Shown piece by piece: positions 1 to 12,300 of a stretch of DNA of 64,000 nucleotides (position 1 is its first letter; each line of letters opens with the position of its first letter). Origin of the DNA: Telopea speciosissima (lineage: Eukaryota > Streptophyta > Magnoliopsida > Proteales > Proteaceae); contig NC_057926.1 in assembly GCF_018873765.1 (NCBI RefSeq), positions 49,653,043-49,717,042 on the forward strand, read 5' to 3'. Position numbers and translations under genes: made by a program. The notes beneath the pieces are model-generated. The model was not told where the DNA came from, searched no databases, and saw only the letters and a list, made by a program, of their open reading frames with translations.

Positions 1-1003
1 GAATCTGTGGTTATAACAAAAGGATTGGGCTTTAGAATTTGGTTAATCCCAAGAAAGCATCACAGAAACATCTAGGCGACCCAAGGCATTGAAGAGGGCC
101 TGGACACAATTAAACACCAACAAGTCAACCAAAGCGCCTAGGCAACACCTTGACAACTATGACTAAGCCAGTATTATGTGGTTTAAAGGCAATCAACCAT
201 CTGAACTGTTTTTAGAACACTTGATATTTGAAGTTTTAAGAGTTTGACAAATGACCTTTGCCATCATACATAAGCATGACAACCACTTGCTAGGTGGTGC
301 GACTAGGACAATTGTTTACTGTAAAATTTCTGGTGCTGAAATTAAAAAAGATATTGTGAATCATATTACATGCAAATTAAGAAGTCCCAATCGACAAAAC
401 CCACTGAAGGTCCGATCTGAGGAGATGAATTATACTAGATGGTAAACAGTCAGTTCAATAGTATAGATGGCATTCACTGTGCTTATTATCAATTAGAGAA
501 CCATTTCATCACACCTGTGTGTGTGTGTGTGTGTGTGTTTATCATAAAAATGAATGTGTAAACCGTACGGTTGATAAATTCATTCTTAAAATAATGTAAT
601 ATGTCCATTTCAACTCTAAACAATGTAATATCATCCAACTCTACTACCTATACCTCCAAAGTTTCATAACCATAACAGCCAAGTGCACATATTGTCTAAT
701 CAATTCTCAGATGATGGAATGGAAAAAGAGAACAAAGTAATATAATTAACACATAATATTGAGTATAGTGTTCAATAATAAAGTTTGCCATTTGCTTGTT
801 GTTTGCCCACCAAATGACCAAATTACTAATTCCAAAAACGACATCTCAACCCAGCCTCTCAGTTCATTTAGTGATCCATTTGACTGTTGTTTATCCACCA
901 TATTACTAAACACAAAAATGACATCTCAACCCAGCCTTTCTGTTCATTTAATGCATAATCATTCAAACATTTCTAATCCAAGTAAAGAGAGAAGCTAAAT
1001 TAC
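1..1003 (-). other. Partial intron of the TMK-like gene; no coding exon seen
   Basis: The donor GTAATT starts at 1003 on the minus strand, directly after the kinase activation segment. The missing C-terminal kinase exon would have to lie to the left. I read 1-960 on the minus strand for the expected kinase subdomains IX-XI and saw none, so this stretch is taken as intron running off the window. A (TG)n microsatellite sits at 516-538. Two similar blocks at about 840-870 and 920-950 share the words ACATCTCAACCCAGCCT, a small local duplication. Confidence 0.7.
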
Positions 1004-3338
1004 CTGCATATTCTGGAGCAAGATACCCAAAGGTTCCTGCGAGTCTTGTCTCAACAGAAGCTTTCCCTTCAGGCGCAAGACGGACAAGACCAAAATCTGC
1101 CACCTTAGCCCTCATATCATCTCCTAGAAGAATGTTTGACGGCTTTAGGTCCCTGTGAATGAAGCTTTGATGGGCTAAACCATGCAGATACTCAACACCC
1201 CTAGCCACATCCAGGGCAATGCTCAACCTTTTTGTCCACTCCAGTGACATCAACCCTTCTTCTTTCCAGTTGAAAAGATATCTGCTGAGAGTTCCCTGAG
1301 GCATGTACTCGTACACAAGAAGCCTCTCATTTCCATCCAAACAATACCCAAGAAGAGCAACCAGATGTCGGTGCCGGACCTTGGTAAGAACAGCAATCTC
1401 AGACTTAAATTCCGTCAATCCCTTCTCAGTCATTATACCAGAATCCATTCTCTTCACCGCAATCTTTGTACCATCATGTAATTCACCTTTGTACACTGTC
1501 CCAAAACCTCCTCTTCCCAATATGTTCTCTTGACTAAAATTGTTAGTCACATTCCTTAAGACTTGAATGGAAATCACCATGTTTCCAGTTTCAACCATAT
1601 GAATGTCACTCGGCCCACTGCTTGTCTGGCTGTAGCTTTCACTTGAGGCACCATTCATACTTGGTCCGCCGACCGTGATCTTCACTATCTCAGGATCAGA
1701 GCCAGAGTGTCGAGGATGGACCACCATCGCATTGGGGCTCTGTACTCTACCAAACCGCTTTTGCTTTCTCCTGTAAATACAGAAGACCAAAAACCCAGCC
1801 AAGAAAACCAGAGTGACACCACCGATTACTGCACCCACAGTAGCTTTAACGGGGAATGAAGATTGACCGTTTGGACTATGGCTACCATCTTTTCCATTTG
1901 TATCATTACTACCACCAGGTGATGGGCTAGATGGTGGGCTAGATGAACTCCCACCTGGGGCTGGAGATGGGACGATCTTCCCGATGCCTGGGTTGCCATT
2001 TGTTTTTACAACAATACTGTTTCTAAATGTTGGGACTAGCCCAGAAAGCTGATTATTTGAGACATCAAGTTCAGTAAGACTAGGCAGAGTTGTAAGCTCC
2101 ACCGGAATGGTACCGGCGAGATTATTGTCCGCAAGAATCAATCTTTGCAAGGATTGAAATTTAGAGAAGTCGGGAGAGATCGTACCCGTGAGAACCATTT
2201 TTGGAAAATTAATCACAGAGATGTTACTATTGCTGCAAGAAATTCCGAACCATGAAGCACAAGGATCGTTTCCCTTCCAATTTTCCGCAAATTTAACTGG
2301 GTAATCCATGTCTCGGGCGGTGGAGAGCAATACATTCACACGAGAATCGCAGGCAGCTGCTGGAGTGGGCAAACAGAAGCTATTTAGACCAGCCATATCC
2401 ACTGCAACAGAAGTTGGAAACTTTGGAGTAGGCCCTTGAAGCAAATTATTAGTTAAATTCACAATCTGCAACGATGGAAGAGATACCAAAGAATCAGGAA
2501 CAGGACCCGTTAACTGGTTGTCCCTAACGCTAAAGCTCTGCAAGTTTTTCAACCCAGAAACATCTGGCAACGGCCCTGTAAAAGCATTTGAGTGCAGCCA
2601 GACCTCCGAGAGGGAGGTCATGTTCTGTAGAACCTTAATGCTTCCACTGAGCTTTGTCGTCTGCCCATTCAGCCAAAGAGTCTGAATCGAAGATCCGACA
2701 AAACTCGCGGGTAGCCCACCTTGGAGGTTATTGAAAGCTAAATGCAGGTTCGTCAAGCTCGGAAGGGTGGTTCCCCCAAAAAAATCAGGAATCGTCCCTG
2801 TAATGTTGGCTGAATTAGCAGAGAAGTTGGCAATACTGGTTGCAGTCTGAAGACTAACAGGAATCTCCCAAGCAGAAAAGGGGTTATCATCTAAATCAAC
2901 AGCTTGAAGAGACGAAAGCCCAGAAAAGAAATCCGCTGGAATGGAAGAGAACTGGTTGTCACTAAGAAGCAAAACCTGTAACGAACCCAATCCACTCAAG
3001 CTTGGAAGAGAACCCGAGATTTTGTTTTTCATAAACTCTAAACGCTGCAAGGCAGTGAGGTTTTGGAGACCAGAAGGAAGAGTGCCTGAGAGACCCTGGT
3101 TTCCAATCTGAATCCGAGTAACCCTTCCATTCGTGCAACCCACTTGATTCCACTGACAAGGATCTGGGTCAGTCCATCCAAGGGACTTCGGAGGGTTCAA
3201 ACTCTGCTTCAAAGCCATCATCACTGCCGCATCTCCCGAATCCGTCACCGACTCCACAGGAATAAACACTGAAATAAAAACTAAAAGAAAAAACTTCAGA
3301 ACTCCATGTCCCAGATGGGTTTTCTTCATCTTCTTCAT
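1004..3338 (-). CDS. TMK: TMK-type leucine-rich repeat receptor-like kinase, exon 1 (3' end outside window)
   Basis: This exon encodes 778 residues plus one base of a plasma-membrane LRR receptor kinase; TMK family members act in auxin and cell-wall signalling. The chosen ATG at 3338 (MKKMKK) leads into a hydrophobic signal peptide; an in-frame ATG at 3425 would add 29 residues that look like leader. In order there are a first LRR block, a [11 protein letters not shown] cap that separates it from a short second LRR block (the split ectodomain typical of TMKs), a Pro/Ser/Gly-rich juxtamembrane stretch, a membrane segment near residues 500-520, and the kinase. Seen in the kinase: glycine loop GRGGFG (about 608), Lys in IAVK (about 629), HRDLKPSN (about 728) and DFG (about 748). 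The exon ends in phase 1 after APEYA at a GTAATT donor, a natural place for a TMK intron. About 160 residues, kinase subdomains IX-XI and the tail, are missing beyond the left edge. Family is secure; the exact TMK paralogue is not. Confidence 0.93.
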
Positions 3339-3660
3339 CTTGAGATGCCAACAGTAATTACTCCTCAAAAAAAATGAAAAAAAAAAATCTTTAGATAGAT
3401 TTTTGCAGAGACGATTCAATAACATTTCAAGCCGACATTGTAACTCCGTTTTCCTGTCTTAGGGAGGTTGCAGAAGGAAGAGAAAGAGAAGAAGGAAAGA
3501 GGAGAGGAGAGACTTTAGATTACACCGAAAGCGGCGGCGATAAAGGAGGAGAGGATAGAAAGGTTACAGAATGAGAGATTGCCCGAGAGGATGGTGTTTT
3601 GATTTAGTGCAGAGAGAGAGAGAGAGAGAGAAAGAGAGGGGGGAGAGCAAAAGCTGGCAC
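3339..3660 (-). promoter_or_regulatory. 5' leader and proximal promoter of the TMK-like gene with a GA repeat
   Basis: This is the upstream side of the TMK start. It is purine/pyrimidine-biased and holds an AG microsatellite at 3611-3630, running on as AAAGAGAGG. Such GA/CT tracts are common in plant core promoters and 5' leaders. No TATA element was chosen with confidence. Confidence 0.4.
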
Positions 3661-3714
3661 ATGTCAGTGGGGTCCATAAATTTTGTTAAGGAAGTGTGAG
3701 ACAGATGATTAGAG

Positions 3715-4250
3715 TATTCTAAATTCTTCACGGGTATCAATCGGTTCGATTCTTTTTTTTTTTGGTTTGGTTTGGTTCAAGGTGTAATATATAAACAAAC
3801 ATAAACCAAATTAAAATCAAATAATTTTTGTAATTTTAAAAACCGGAATCGAACCGATTTGATTTGTTTTATTCAAAATAACTTAAGTAAATAAGGATAG
3901 AACTTCTATGTGATGGGAGTGTACTGCCCATGCCTAGATATAAGGGGAGCAAAATGATCGTCTTGCCTCCTATGATGCCAATATGTGTGTTTTCATTGAT
4001 CCTTATGTTTGTATAGAGGTCATGCTTCTTCACAGAAAACGTTTTAAAACCTCGTAAAGATAAGATATTATATAATATTAAATCCAGTAGCTTTTATCCC
4101 TTTCTACACAACTCAACACAAAGGCACAGGATTGTAGAATTTGGTTCAATTTGATTCAAGTAAATGATGATATTTAGTCTAAAACCAAAATCAAACGAAC
4201 CAAATTGAATTTTTCAAAGAAAACCAAAACCAAACCGGAAGTTCGCCCTC
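3715..4250. repeat. AT-rich dispersed repeat with inverted GGTTTGGTT / AATCGGTTCG words
   Basis: The word AATCGGTTCGATTC near 3733 is answered in reverse complement by GAATCGAACCGATT near 3846. GGTTTGGTTTGGTT at about 3762 is answered by AACCAAAACCAAACC at about 4218. Similar GGTTCAATCGGTTTT words appear at 50325-50345. This is the pattern of a degenerate non-autonomous element, but I could not find clear ends or a target duplication. Confidence 0.4.
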
Positions 4251-4599
4251 CTTTGTTGAATTTTACCCGTAATTCTTACGCATTGCGTTATTACATACTT
4301 GAAAGTAGTCAATAATCTAAGAAAGGAATTTAATAAGGACTATTTTTGGGAAGTAAATATATGTTAAGAACGCGTTTATTCGATCTGTGACTCTGACTGT
4401 GACTGTGACAGCCGTGTTTGAAACTCGTTTCTTTTCATAAAATTGCTGTACAACTTCAACCTTTCAATAAACTGGCCCGTTTTATACTTTTCAGGAGGAC
4501 CAGAACTTCCAGACTTCAGAGGTCTCATACTCATATGGTCTAGAATCCAGATGGCACCGGGTAGGTTTTTTTTTTTTTTGGTTCTTGTTTTTTTTATTA

Positions 4600-5170
4600 G
4601 GGTAAAGTACACGTACCCTCTATAATGCACCCAATATTCCTCGAACCCCCTAAGCGGCTCAATATTTCACGTACCACCTTTCAATATTTCACGTACCATC
4701 CCTGTTTTACACCCCAAATGCCAGATAGGTCCAATCCGTTAAATACCACCGTTAGATGTCAAAATTTTGATCATTTTACCCTTTGCTCCATTTTCTTAAA
4801 TTTGAAAAGATTTAATTACTCTCCTTTATTTGTTGCCCTAAACTAATTGAAAATGACCATTTTACCCTTTGTTTTATTTTTATAAATGAAAATACCTAAT
4901 TGCCCTCATTCATGTATTACCCTAACCTAATTTGAAAAGACTATTTTACCCCTAAATACTTATTCTTAAAAATCCCAAAAATGCTCTCATCTTCCCCAAA
5001 TCATCATCTTCTTTTACATATCCACCACCACCACCGCCACTGCCACCACCACCACCACCACCACTGCCACCCACCATTGGCTTTTGGGTTCTAAGACAAA
5101 TGAGAGAAACAGAGAGCAACAGAGTGAGGGAGTAAAAGAAGAACGGTTTTGAGGTTTGACTATCCATTAT
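4600..5170. repeat. Dispersed repeat starting GGGTAAAGTACACGTACC, with (CCACCA)n tract
   Basis: The opening words and the following phrases (ACGTACC blocks at about 4612, 4670 and 4692, and three near-identical 'attttaccctttg' phrases at about 4776, 4860 and 4945) match the style of a widespread plant interspersed repeat. A CCACCA/CCGCCA trinucleotide tract at about 5022-5074 gives a glycine-rich reading frame on the minus strand, which I do not take as a gene. Ends are not defined. Confidence 0.45.
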
Positions 5171-7194
5171 AACAAAATTTAAACTACCTTATATTATTAC
5201 GTGTAATTAAATAAAAATTAAATAAAAGAAAAAGAAATATGAGGGCATTTATATAATTTCAAATAAGACCCTTCAACATAAGCCCTAGTGATACTTGTTT
5301 AAGTCCTTCAACATCAAGTCTACTCGAATTTTTGTTTTCTTTAGATCTCTTTCACTCAGACATCTAAGGATGTAAATGGATAGTTGAAAATATGTATGTA
5401 TTTGAAAAACCGATTTACAGAGATTATTTGAATATGTTCGAAAGCAAATCAGATACGAATGTGCGGACAATGTTATATTCGATTTGTATTTGATCCGTTT
5501 ACATCTCTAAGCAAAACAAAATACTGAAAAAATCAGAAGAGGTTCAATAATGTTTGGAGCTTTAGTAGGTGTGTATGAATATACATGAGGATGCATACCA
5601 ATACATAGAGGGTAACTGATTGAATTCAAGTCTACAATTTCATATGTAGTCGATCTAGACCAGCTCCCAAGTATCCTATGATCGGAGTTGTCATTTTAAT
5701 CCTCCCACGTGACAAAATTACATGTCCATATCAAAGACTTCTTCAATTGGTCTATTGACTAGGATGGTTTGAGGTATCAGTATCGCATCGCCCATATCGT
5801 TATCACTAGCCACCGATCCCAGTTCATGACTGATCCCCTATCGATGGAACATGTCAAAAATCCCAATTATTAGGAAAATCAAGGGCAATATTTGATTGAG
5901 AATGAGGATAAATATGTTATGGGATGCATAGAGATAAAAGTTAAAATATGAAATAATCAAGTCCAAATACAGATGAATTCAACAAAAAAGTACAAGTACA
6001 TATAATCACGATTTGGTTTTGTTAAATGAATTTTTTTGACGAGCATCTAGATCTACCACATGGCAAGTCAGATTAAACCGAAACTTTGTGGATGCATAAA
6101 CCTCAAGATCTTACATGTTAAGTTTCAACCCAAACAGAGTTTATCAAATAACAAATCAAAGCATTGAAAAATCAAACAAGATTTAATAATTTTCAATGTG
6201 AATGAACATATAATGGGATGCATGTCGGTATTTTATTAAATTTAGGGTTGAAGATTTTTACAAATTAAATTTAAAATAATAACATCATCATTTTAAACTC
6301 CAATATTTTAAAATATGCTAAAACCCTCACTTTTAAATGTTTTTTGGTGTACCTAAAGTGATAGTCCACTCTCTTATTTATAATACAAAATTTGTTCAAT
6401 GTTGTCTTTAGTGTAGTCTTGTTCTTGAGATACTAATCATTGATATTTCAATATTTTAAACTCTTTAATTTTGCCCATTAAATGAGTTTTGTATAAATTA
6501 GGAATCCTTCTACTTGTTGCAAGCAATTCAAGAGACATCTAAGAAAGGGTTGGAACATTATATGCTCCATTTGAAAAATAGAAATAAGGTCGGTTTGATA
6601 AGCATGGGAAAAGCAGTTGAGATATTATGTAGTTGTTATCAATTGCCACCAAACAAGTAGTAATGCTTGTTTGCCATGAAGGGAGATTTAGAGAATCTTT
6701 CACACTTTAGAGAGATATTTATCTTTCTGAAAATGGGTCAAATCCTTTTTGTGATTGATGTGGAATCATCTCCCATATATGATTGATATGAGATCGTAAC
6801 ATATCACTTCAGATCAGGTAGTCCCTTTTAAGCGGTTTCATTTTTGTTCTAAGGTCTCTACCTGACACTAAGTAGCTCTTTCTTAGCGACTTCACTTTGA
6901 TTCTAGGTCGCATCTTCTATGTGAGAGTTGGAATCGACAATCAACTGCTCTGATATCATTGATGCGAAATTTGAGAGAATTCAACCCCATAAACCAACTT
7001 ACAAGGTAAAAGAATCCAAAATCACATCAATCCACACCAAATCCCTTTTGAAAACTGATATAGAATAGTCCCCATATGACTGATATGGATTGTAACACAC
7101 TCACACATTAATCCATGGACAAGAGTGAGATGTAAGGTAGCCAAGAGAGACATCTTTGATTAAATCTTAGTCGTTGATAGTCTAAGCCACCTCT
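5171..7194. other. Intergenic DNA, no gene recognised
   Basis: AT-rich sequence with stops in all frames and no recognisable protein motif. At about 5770-5835 there is a TATCAG/TATCG-rich patch resembling those at 8930-9005 and 22060-22215, apparently copies of one dispersed repeat. Confidence 0.5.
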
Positions 7195-7202
7195 TAATAA
7201 TT

Positions 7203-8029
7203 AGAGAAAATTACTTAGATCCACTAGATAAGAACGGAAATTACAAGATAAGTAGGTTTCAATTTTGTTTTACATCAACTACTTTTTATTTTAAAAAGAC
7301 TTACTTAATTCCCAAAGTTGGTTAATACTCATGCCATGCAAAAATAAAAAGAAAAGCAAACTTCCAAAATTGCCCCTCTTTATTTAAATGTTTTAAAAAC
7401 TGTGAAATCCGATGAAAGTGCATCTTAATTGTAGGAGTAGAAATCAAAGCTCCTATTACCCCTTCATTAAAAATAAAAATAAAAAGGCTATAGCATCGAG
7501 TCCAAAGGGAATTTAATTGTTGGAATAGAAAACAATAGAAACGTATTATTTAAAACAAAATAAAAAAACAAAAGAAAAAAACAAAAGAAAAAAGAAAAAG
7601 AAAAAAAGAGAGGATGGTTCACCCACCATCCTAGGGTTCACAAACCCCTCCTAGGGTTTTAGTATGTTCCAAAATTACCCTCCTGATACCTATTCCTGCC
7701 CTCTCCTGACCTGATCCCAATCACCGTTGGTGGAAGTAAACTCGATAAAAAAAAAATAAAAAAAAAATGGAAACAATAATTTTAAAAAAAAACATGTAGA
7801 GAAAGTTGCGTGCCTCTTCCCTCCTATTTTTCTCATCGTGGTTTAACACAGATTTTCGGGGCAATTTTGGAAGTTTGCTTTCATTTTATTTTTGCGTGGC
7901 ATGAGTACTAACCAACTTTGGAAATTGAATAAATCTTTTCAAATTGGAAAGTAGTGGATGTAAAACAAATTTGAAACCTACTTATCTTGTAATTTTCGTT
8001 CTTATCTAATAGATCTGAGAAATTGCCTC
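7203..8029. mobile_element. Fold-back element with terminal inverted repeats of about 175 bp
   Basis: The left arm (about 7203-7376) and right arm (about 7857-8029) are imperfect reverse complements along their whole length. Examples are AGATAAGAACGGAAATTACA on the left against TGTAATTTTCGTTCTTATCT on the right, and CCAAAGTTGGTTAATACTCA against TGAGTACTAACCAACTTTGG. The words TAATAATT at 7195-7202 and 8030-8037 flank the arms and may be an 8-bp target duplication. The 480-bp centre is A-rich and non-coding, and shares a block with 21885-22015. It is a non-autonomous DNA transposon, possibly hAT- or Mutator-derived. Confidence 0.8.
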
Positions 8030-8158
8030 TAATAATTTCGAGTAGATAGCTTGGGTGATAGCATTAATGTTTCAAGAACATTTACCTCAACCATCTTACC
8101 CAAAAAAAATTAACTCAACCACCCTTCTTTAGTCTTCATTAACTGTTTTCAAACCAAC

Positions 8159-8167
8159 CCCCCCCCC

Positions 8168-8203
<36 letters not shown>
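8159..8203. repeat. Poly-C followed by (CT)n microsatellite
   Basis: A run of C at about 8159-8169 is followed by TTTT and a perfect CT repeat to about 8202. No gene start is associated with it. Confidence 0.9.
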
Positions 8204-8205
<2 letters not shown>

Positions 8206-8429
8206 GAAAGAGAGAGCATGGTTATATCCAATCAAGTTAGGAGCAACCATAGTCTCATTAAGTTTAATTTGAGGGGAAACTTTCCAAGTCAAGAAATAAT
8301 TACTCAAACACGCAAACTACAGCAGTTTCTATTCCCAAATTTCCAACTTTGTATAGGAAATTCGGGTCATCAAGAAAAGCTTACATTTCCTCTTTTTTTG
8401 TTTTTTGTTTGTTTTTTGTTTGGATAAGA

Positions 8430-9354
8430 AGAAAAGCTTACATTTCATTCCCTAGGAATCCACAACCGACTTTCCCATTTTAAAAGAATCCTGATGGGAT
8501 GTGATAATTTAATCTAACTAAACCCTTTTTCAACAATGCTCGGGGCGGACGGCACGGTCGCATGCTCGACCATGGGCTGATTTCTCCCGCCCTTCCCGTG
8601 CGAAATCCCGGGATTTGTCTCACATGACATGCATCTCCTCTTGAGAGGGTAATTAGGTAATTGACACACTAATGATGCTACCACACATGACACACCCTCA
8701 TCTTATGAAATTACTCTGATACCCATCAAACAGAAGAATATCAAAGGGTATTTCAGTAATTAGAGAGGGTCCCCAGCCACCCTATTGAGAAATCTCTCAT
8801 GCCACAGCAATGAAATCATCTACATGAGACCCATATGGGCAGCACCATAGAGAGAAAAGCTCATATGAGATGGCAGTTCATTCAAGGGTTTTGGAAAAAT
8901 TTGGATCCTCTACTAAAGAAATAGTGTTTTGATTCAGTATCGGACCGATTCGGACAATCCATAACGGTTTTGCCGGCAATCCCAATACCATGAACTAAAT
9001 CCCTTGAGTACATTGGCTCAAGTATGGGAAACTTTTTCCTTTTAATCTTTAGTAATAAAGGAGTGTTTATCTGAGTCTGGTTATCTCCTTTCAGAGGTAC
9101 CTTTCTCCTTACTGAAGCAGTGAAACAGTAAGTGGAGCTTTTAGTACCGGATGGGAAACTTTAACCTGCATCTGGAAAAAGCAGGCACTGATAGAGTGGG
9201 CCCATATTGAAATTTTTTATGGGTCCATATAGAAATGTAGAGAAAATATAATTATTGCATTGTACAACCATAACTCTACCCTTTACTGTGCAACTATGTA
9301 AGAAGTTACATAAACTTTACAGCAGAAATGCAAAACTAAAGAATACAATTGCAG
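8430..9354. other. Downstream flank of AKRP; no gene, one dispersed repeat patch
   Basis: No coding signal was seen. At 8930-9005 a patch with TATCGGACCGATTCGG and AATACCATGAACTA resembles the patch at 22170-22220. The AKRP polyadenylation site should lie a short way left of 9355, in the AT-rich sequence around 9230-9330. Confidence 0.45.
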
Positions 9355-12300
9355 TCATTGTGACTTGGGTAGTTGCTTTAACAACTTGATTAGTTCGTAA
9401 GTTCTTGTGTCCTTACCAGAATAGAGACAGAGTTCAAGTGGGGCTAAGCAATCCTGAAACACAAGAACCAGTGTCAGCTAAGGCAGACCAAAACCGAATA
9501 ATTATCCCCTCCAATTCGCTGGCACCTCCAATTCCTCTAATAGGGGGGAGTGGACCCCACCTTGGGCAGTGTTTTCAGGCAGGGGTAGGGTGGTCATTTC
9601 TGCCCCCATGTGAGGAATTGGAGGGGACAGCGAATTGGAGGGGATAACGATTCGAACAAAACCATCTTAGGAAAAAATGCATTACGTGGTAAGAAAGTAA
9701 AGTAAGTCATCCAATAGAAAATGCAGTCAACTGTCGAAAGAGGGGAAGTAGGTTAAGTATATCATTATATTGGACTGATAAGACAATCAAATTGGTCTTC
9801 TGCTTGTTTATGTCAACAAATGGTCCATCAGCCAAAACAGTCTAAACATAAGATTTTTGATGGGCGAAGCATGTAATCTCTGGTAAGAACCATCACCACA
9901 TATAATAATCACTCAGGAGAGTTTTGACAAAAGAGAAAAGACAAACAGGTCCACTTAAAACACCACCATAGCAAAGGTTTTTCCATAGGAAACAAAAACC
10001 TTTAGTAGGTGATTACCCGATTTTTTAACGTCTTATTAGCTCCTTTAATCAACAAGAGCCTCACTGTATCTGTTCTTCGGGTCTGAACGGCAAGATGTAA
10101 TGGTGTCCATCCATTCTGCAAAGGAAAAGAACAGGATTACATTTGAATTACATTAAGATAGAAAAAGATACAAATGAAAAGCAGGGAGAGGGGGGGGGGG
10201 GGGGAGGGGAGCCAGAAGACTTTGCACCATACATCATCTGGAAGGTTAATATCAACATTATACAACAGAAGAATTTTAATTGCGTGACTTGATGCAGTTT
10301 GGACAGCATAATGCATCAAGGTGGCCCCTTCCTGTTATAAGCAAAAAATGGAGAAAAATTGGGTCAATCAATATCTCAATCAGTTTACTACAGATAACAA
10401 ATTTTTGACTTCATCTATAACAATAGTGTATTAACTTAATTTAACTAAGCTCTATCTCAATCATTCAACTCCATATATAGCAATAGATAATTAAAGAAAA
10501 AAGCAAACAAAACTGCAGGTTCTGAGCTACACCAACTGAAAGAGAAAGACAACACATTATTACCCATTGGAAAATTCATATGACATCTCTTACTGATTAT
10601 TCAACTGATCCCTCCAATGGTACAAAATAATTTTGTTTCACTGAAGACAATAAAATGACTAAGCTGTCAGAAATCCTGTAACTTGCGCATGGGAAGGACC
10701 AATTATAGCTATGGCATTGTCACATCAGGATGCTTATGCTTTTAAGTGTCAGATGCAAATAGGGAAACCCATTTGGAAAAAGTTTTTTGAGGATTATTAT
10801 AGCATATAGAAGCCAAGAAAATGACAGTGGCAAATATGGCATCCCTTCACAACGGACAACAGAAAATCAAATGAAAAAAACACTATTCTAAGATTCTCCC
10901 ACAAAAATGGAAATATATTTACAGCAGGCATTGTTAAGTCTTGAATTCAAGTGTCTCAAGGAATTGATAAAGTAACCACAAGTGACATAAAAAGATCAAT
11001 AGATGGCTAATCATATTCGAGGGCGGGCCTTGGTGTAACGGTAAGGTTGCTACATTGTGACCAAGTGGTCACGGGTTCGAGTCTGTAAACAACCTCTCTG
11101 CAAAAGCAGGGGTAAGGCTGCGTACATTATGACCCTCCCCAGACCTCGCAGTGGCGGAAGCCTTGTGCACTGGGTACACCCTTTATTTAGATGGCTAATC
11201 ATGTTTGTTTCAGTTTATCGGTTAATCATATTGATAACTAACAAATTTTAAGCATCAGGAAAAAAAAAATCCAGACTTCATATGATTCTTGCAGACCGGT
11301 AGCAGACACAATAGAATTTCATATGTCCAGAACAAATTCCTACTCACTTTATCACGGACGAAAGGATTTGCATTTTCTCTCAAAAGGTAGTTCATAATTG
11401 CCTGCTTCTTGCAAATTATTGCTCTATGAAGTGCAGTCAAACCATCCTGGGGAAAAGGCACCAAAGAGCATCATTAATCTAAGAGCTCAAAGTAAGAACG
11501 TAGAAACTAAAATAAGGAGCACAGTGGCCAACATTGGGGTCCTTGAAATATAAGCTCCTGTTAAATGATTAGTGAGAATACAAAGCAAGATAAGTTTGGT
11601 GCATGATAAAACTTAAATGACATGGTTTGATTCACTATTGACTAATCGCAAATTATACCTTATCAGCAGCATTGATATCAACATTGTGCTTCAGCAAGGA
11701 ATCCACAAGGTAGAACTCTCCAGATGCAGTAAGTGTGTGAAGAGGCAGCCATTTCCCCTGAAAGGAAGATCATTTTTGTCAAAATTGGCTGATGCACTAA
11801 GCCACATAAGCAATACAATTAGATCTATTGCACTTAAAATCCTGTGCATTTAAAGCCACTAAAATAAAGTTACAGATCGTCAGTTACATTCAAGGAATAA
11901 AGAAAATTCTGCAGTTGCAGCCTTCAATGACATGGCATAATTCACTTCTGTTGCCATCTGGTGAATGATTTACTGACATTTCAAAAAATAGTTATGAATT
12001 TATCATCAATTTAAAGCTATGAATTCATCATCAAGAAAACAAGTATAAAAAATAGGATAAAACACAAAGAAAGAAATAACACTAAAATAGAATGTACATA
12101 TTATGTACTTGTTTAATTTTTCCATGGTCAAAGAAAGAACCCCACCATTCACGAATATCATTTTTCTGATAAAAAGATTGGAGGTAGGAGGATGTAAAAT
12201 TCTATTAGACAAGAAGCATAAGTGCTCAAAACTAGTAATTTTATTCAGTTCTAGGATATTGAACAAAGGATGGCCCCCCATCCCCACCCCCACCCCCCCA

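Noticed and set aside
1303..1533. Plus-strand frame over the TMK kinase
   Set aside because: Antisense shadow of the kinase domain.
4952..5167. Small glycine-rich protein with a hydrophobic N-terminus on the minus strand
   Set aside because: The glycine run comes from a CCACCA tract within a dispersed repeat, there is no conserved domain, and flanking phrases match the repeat.
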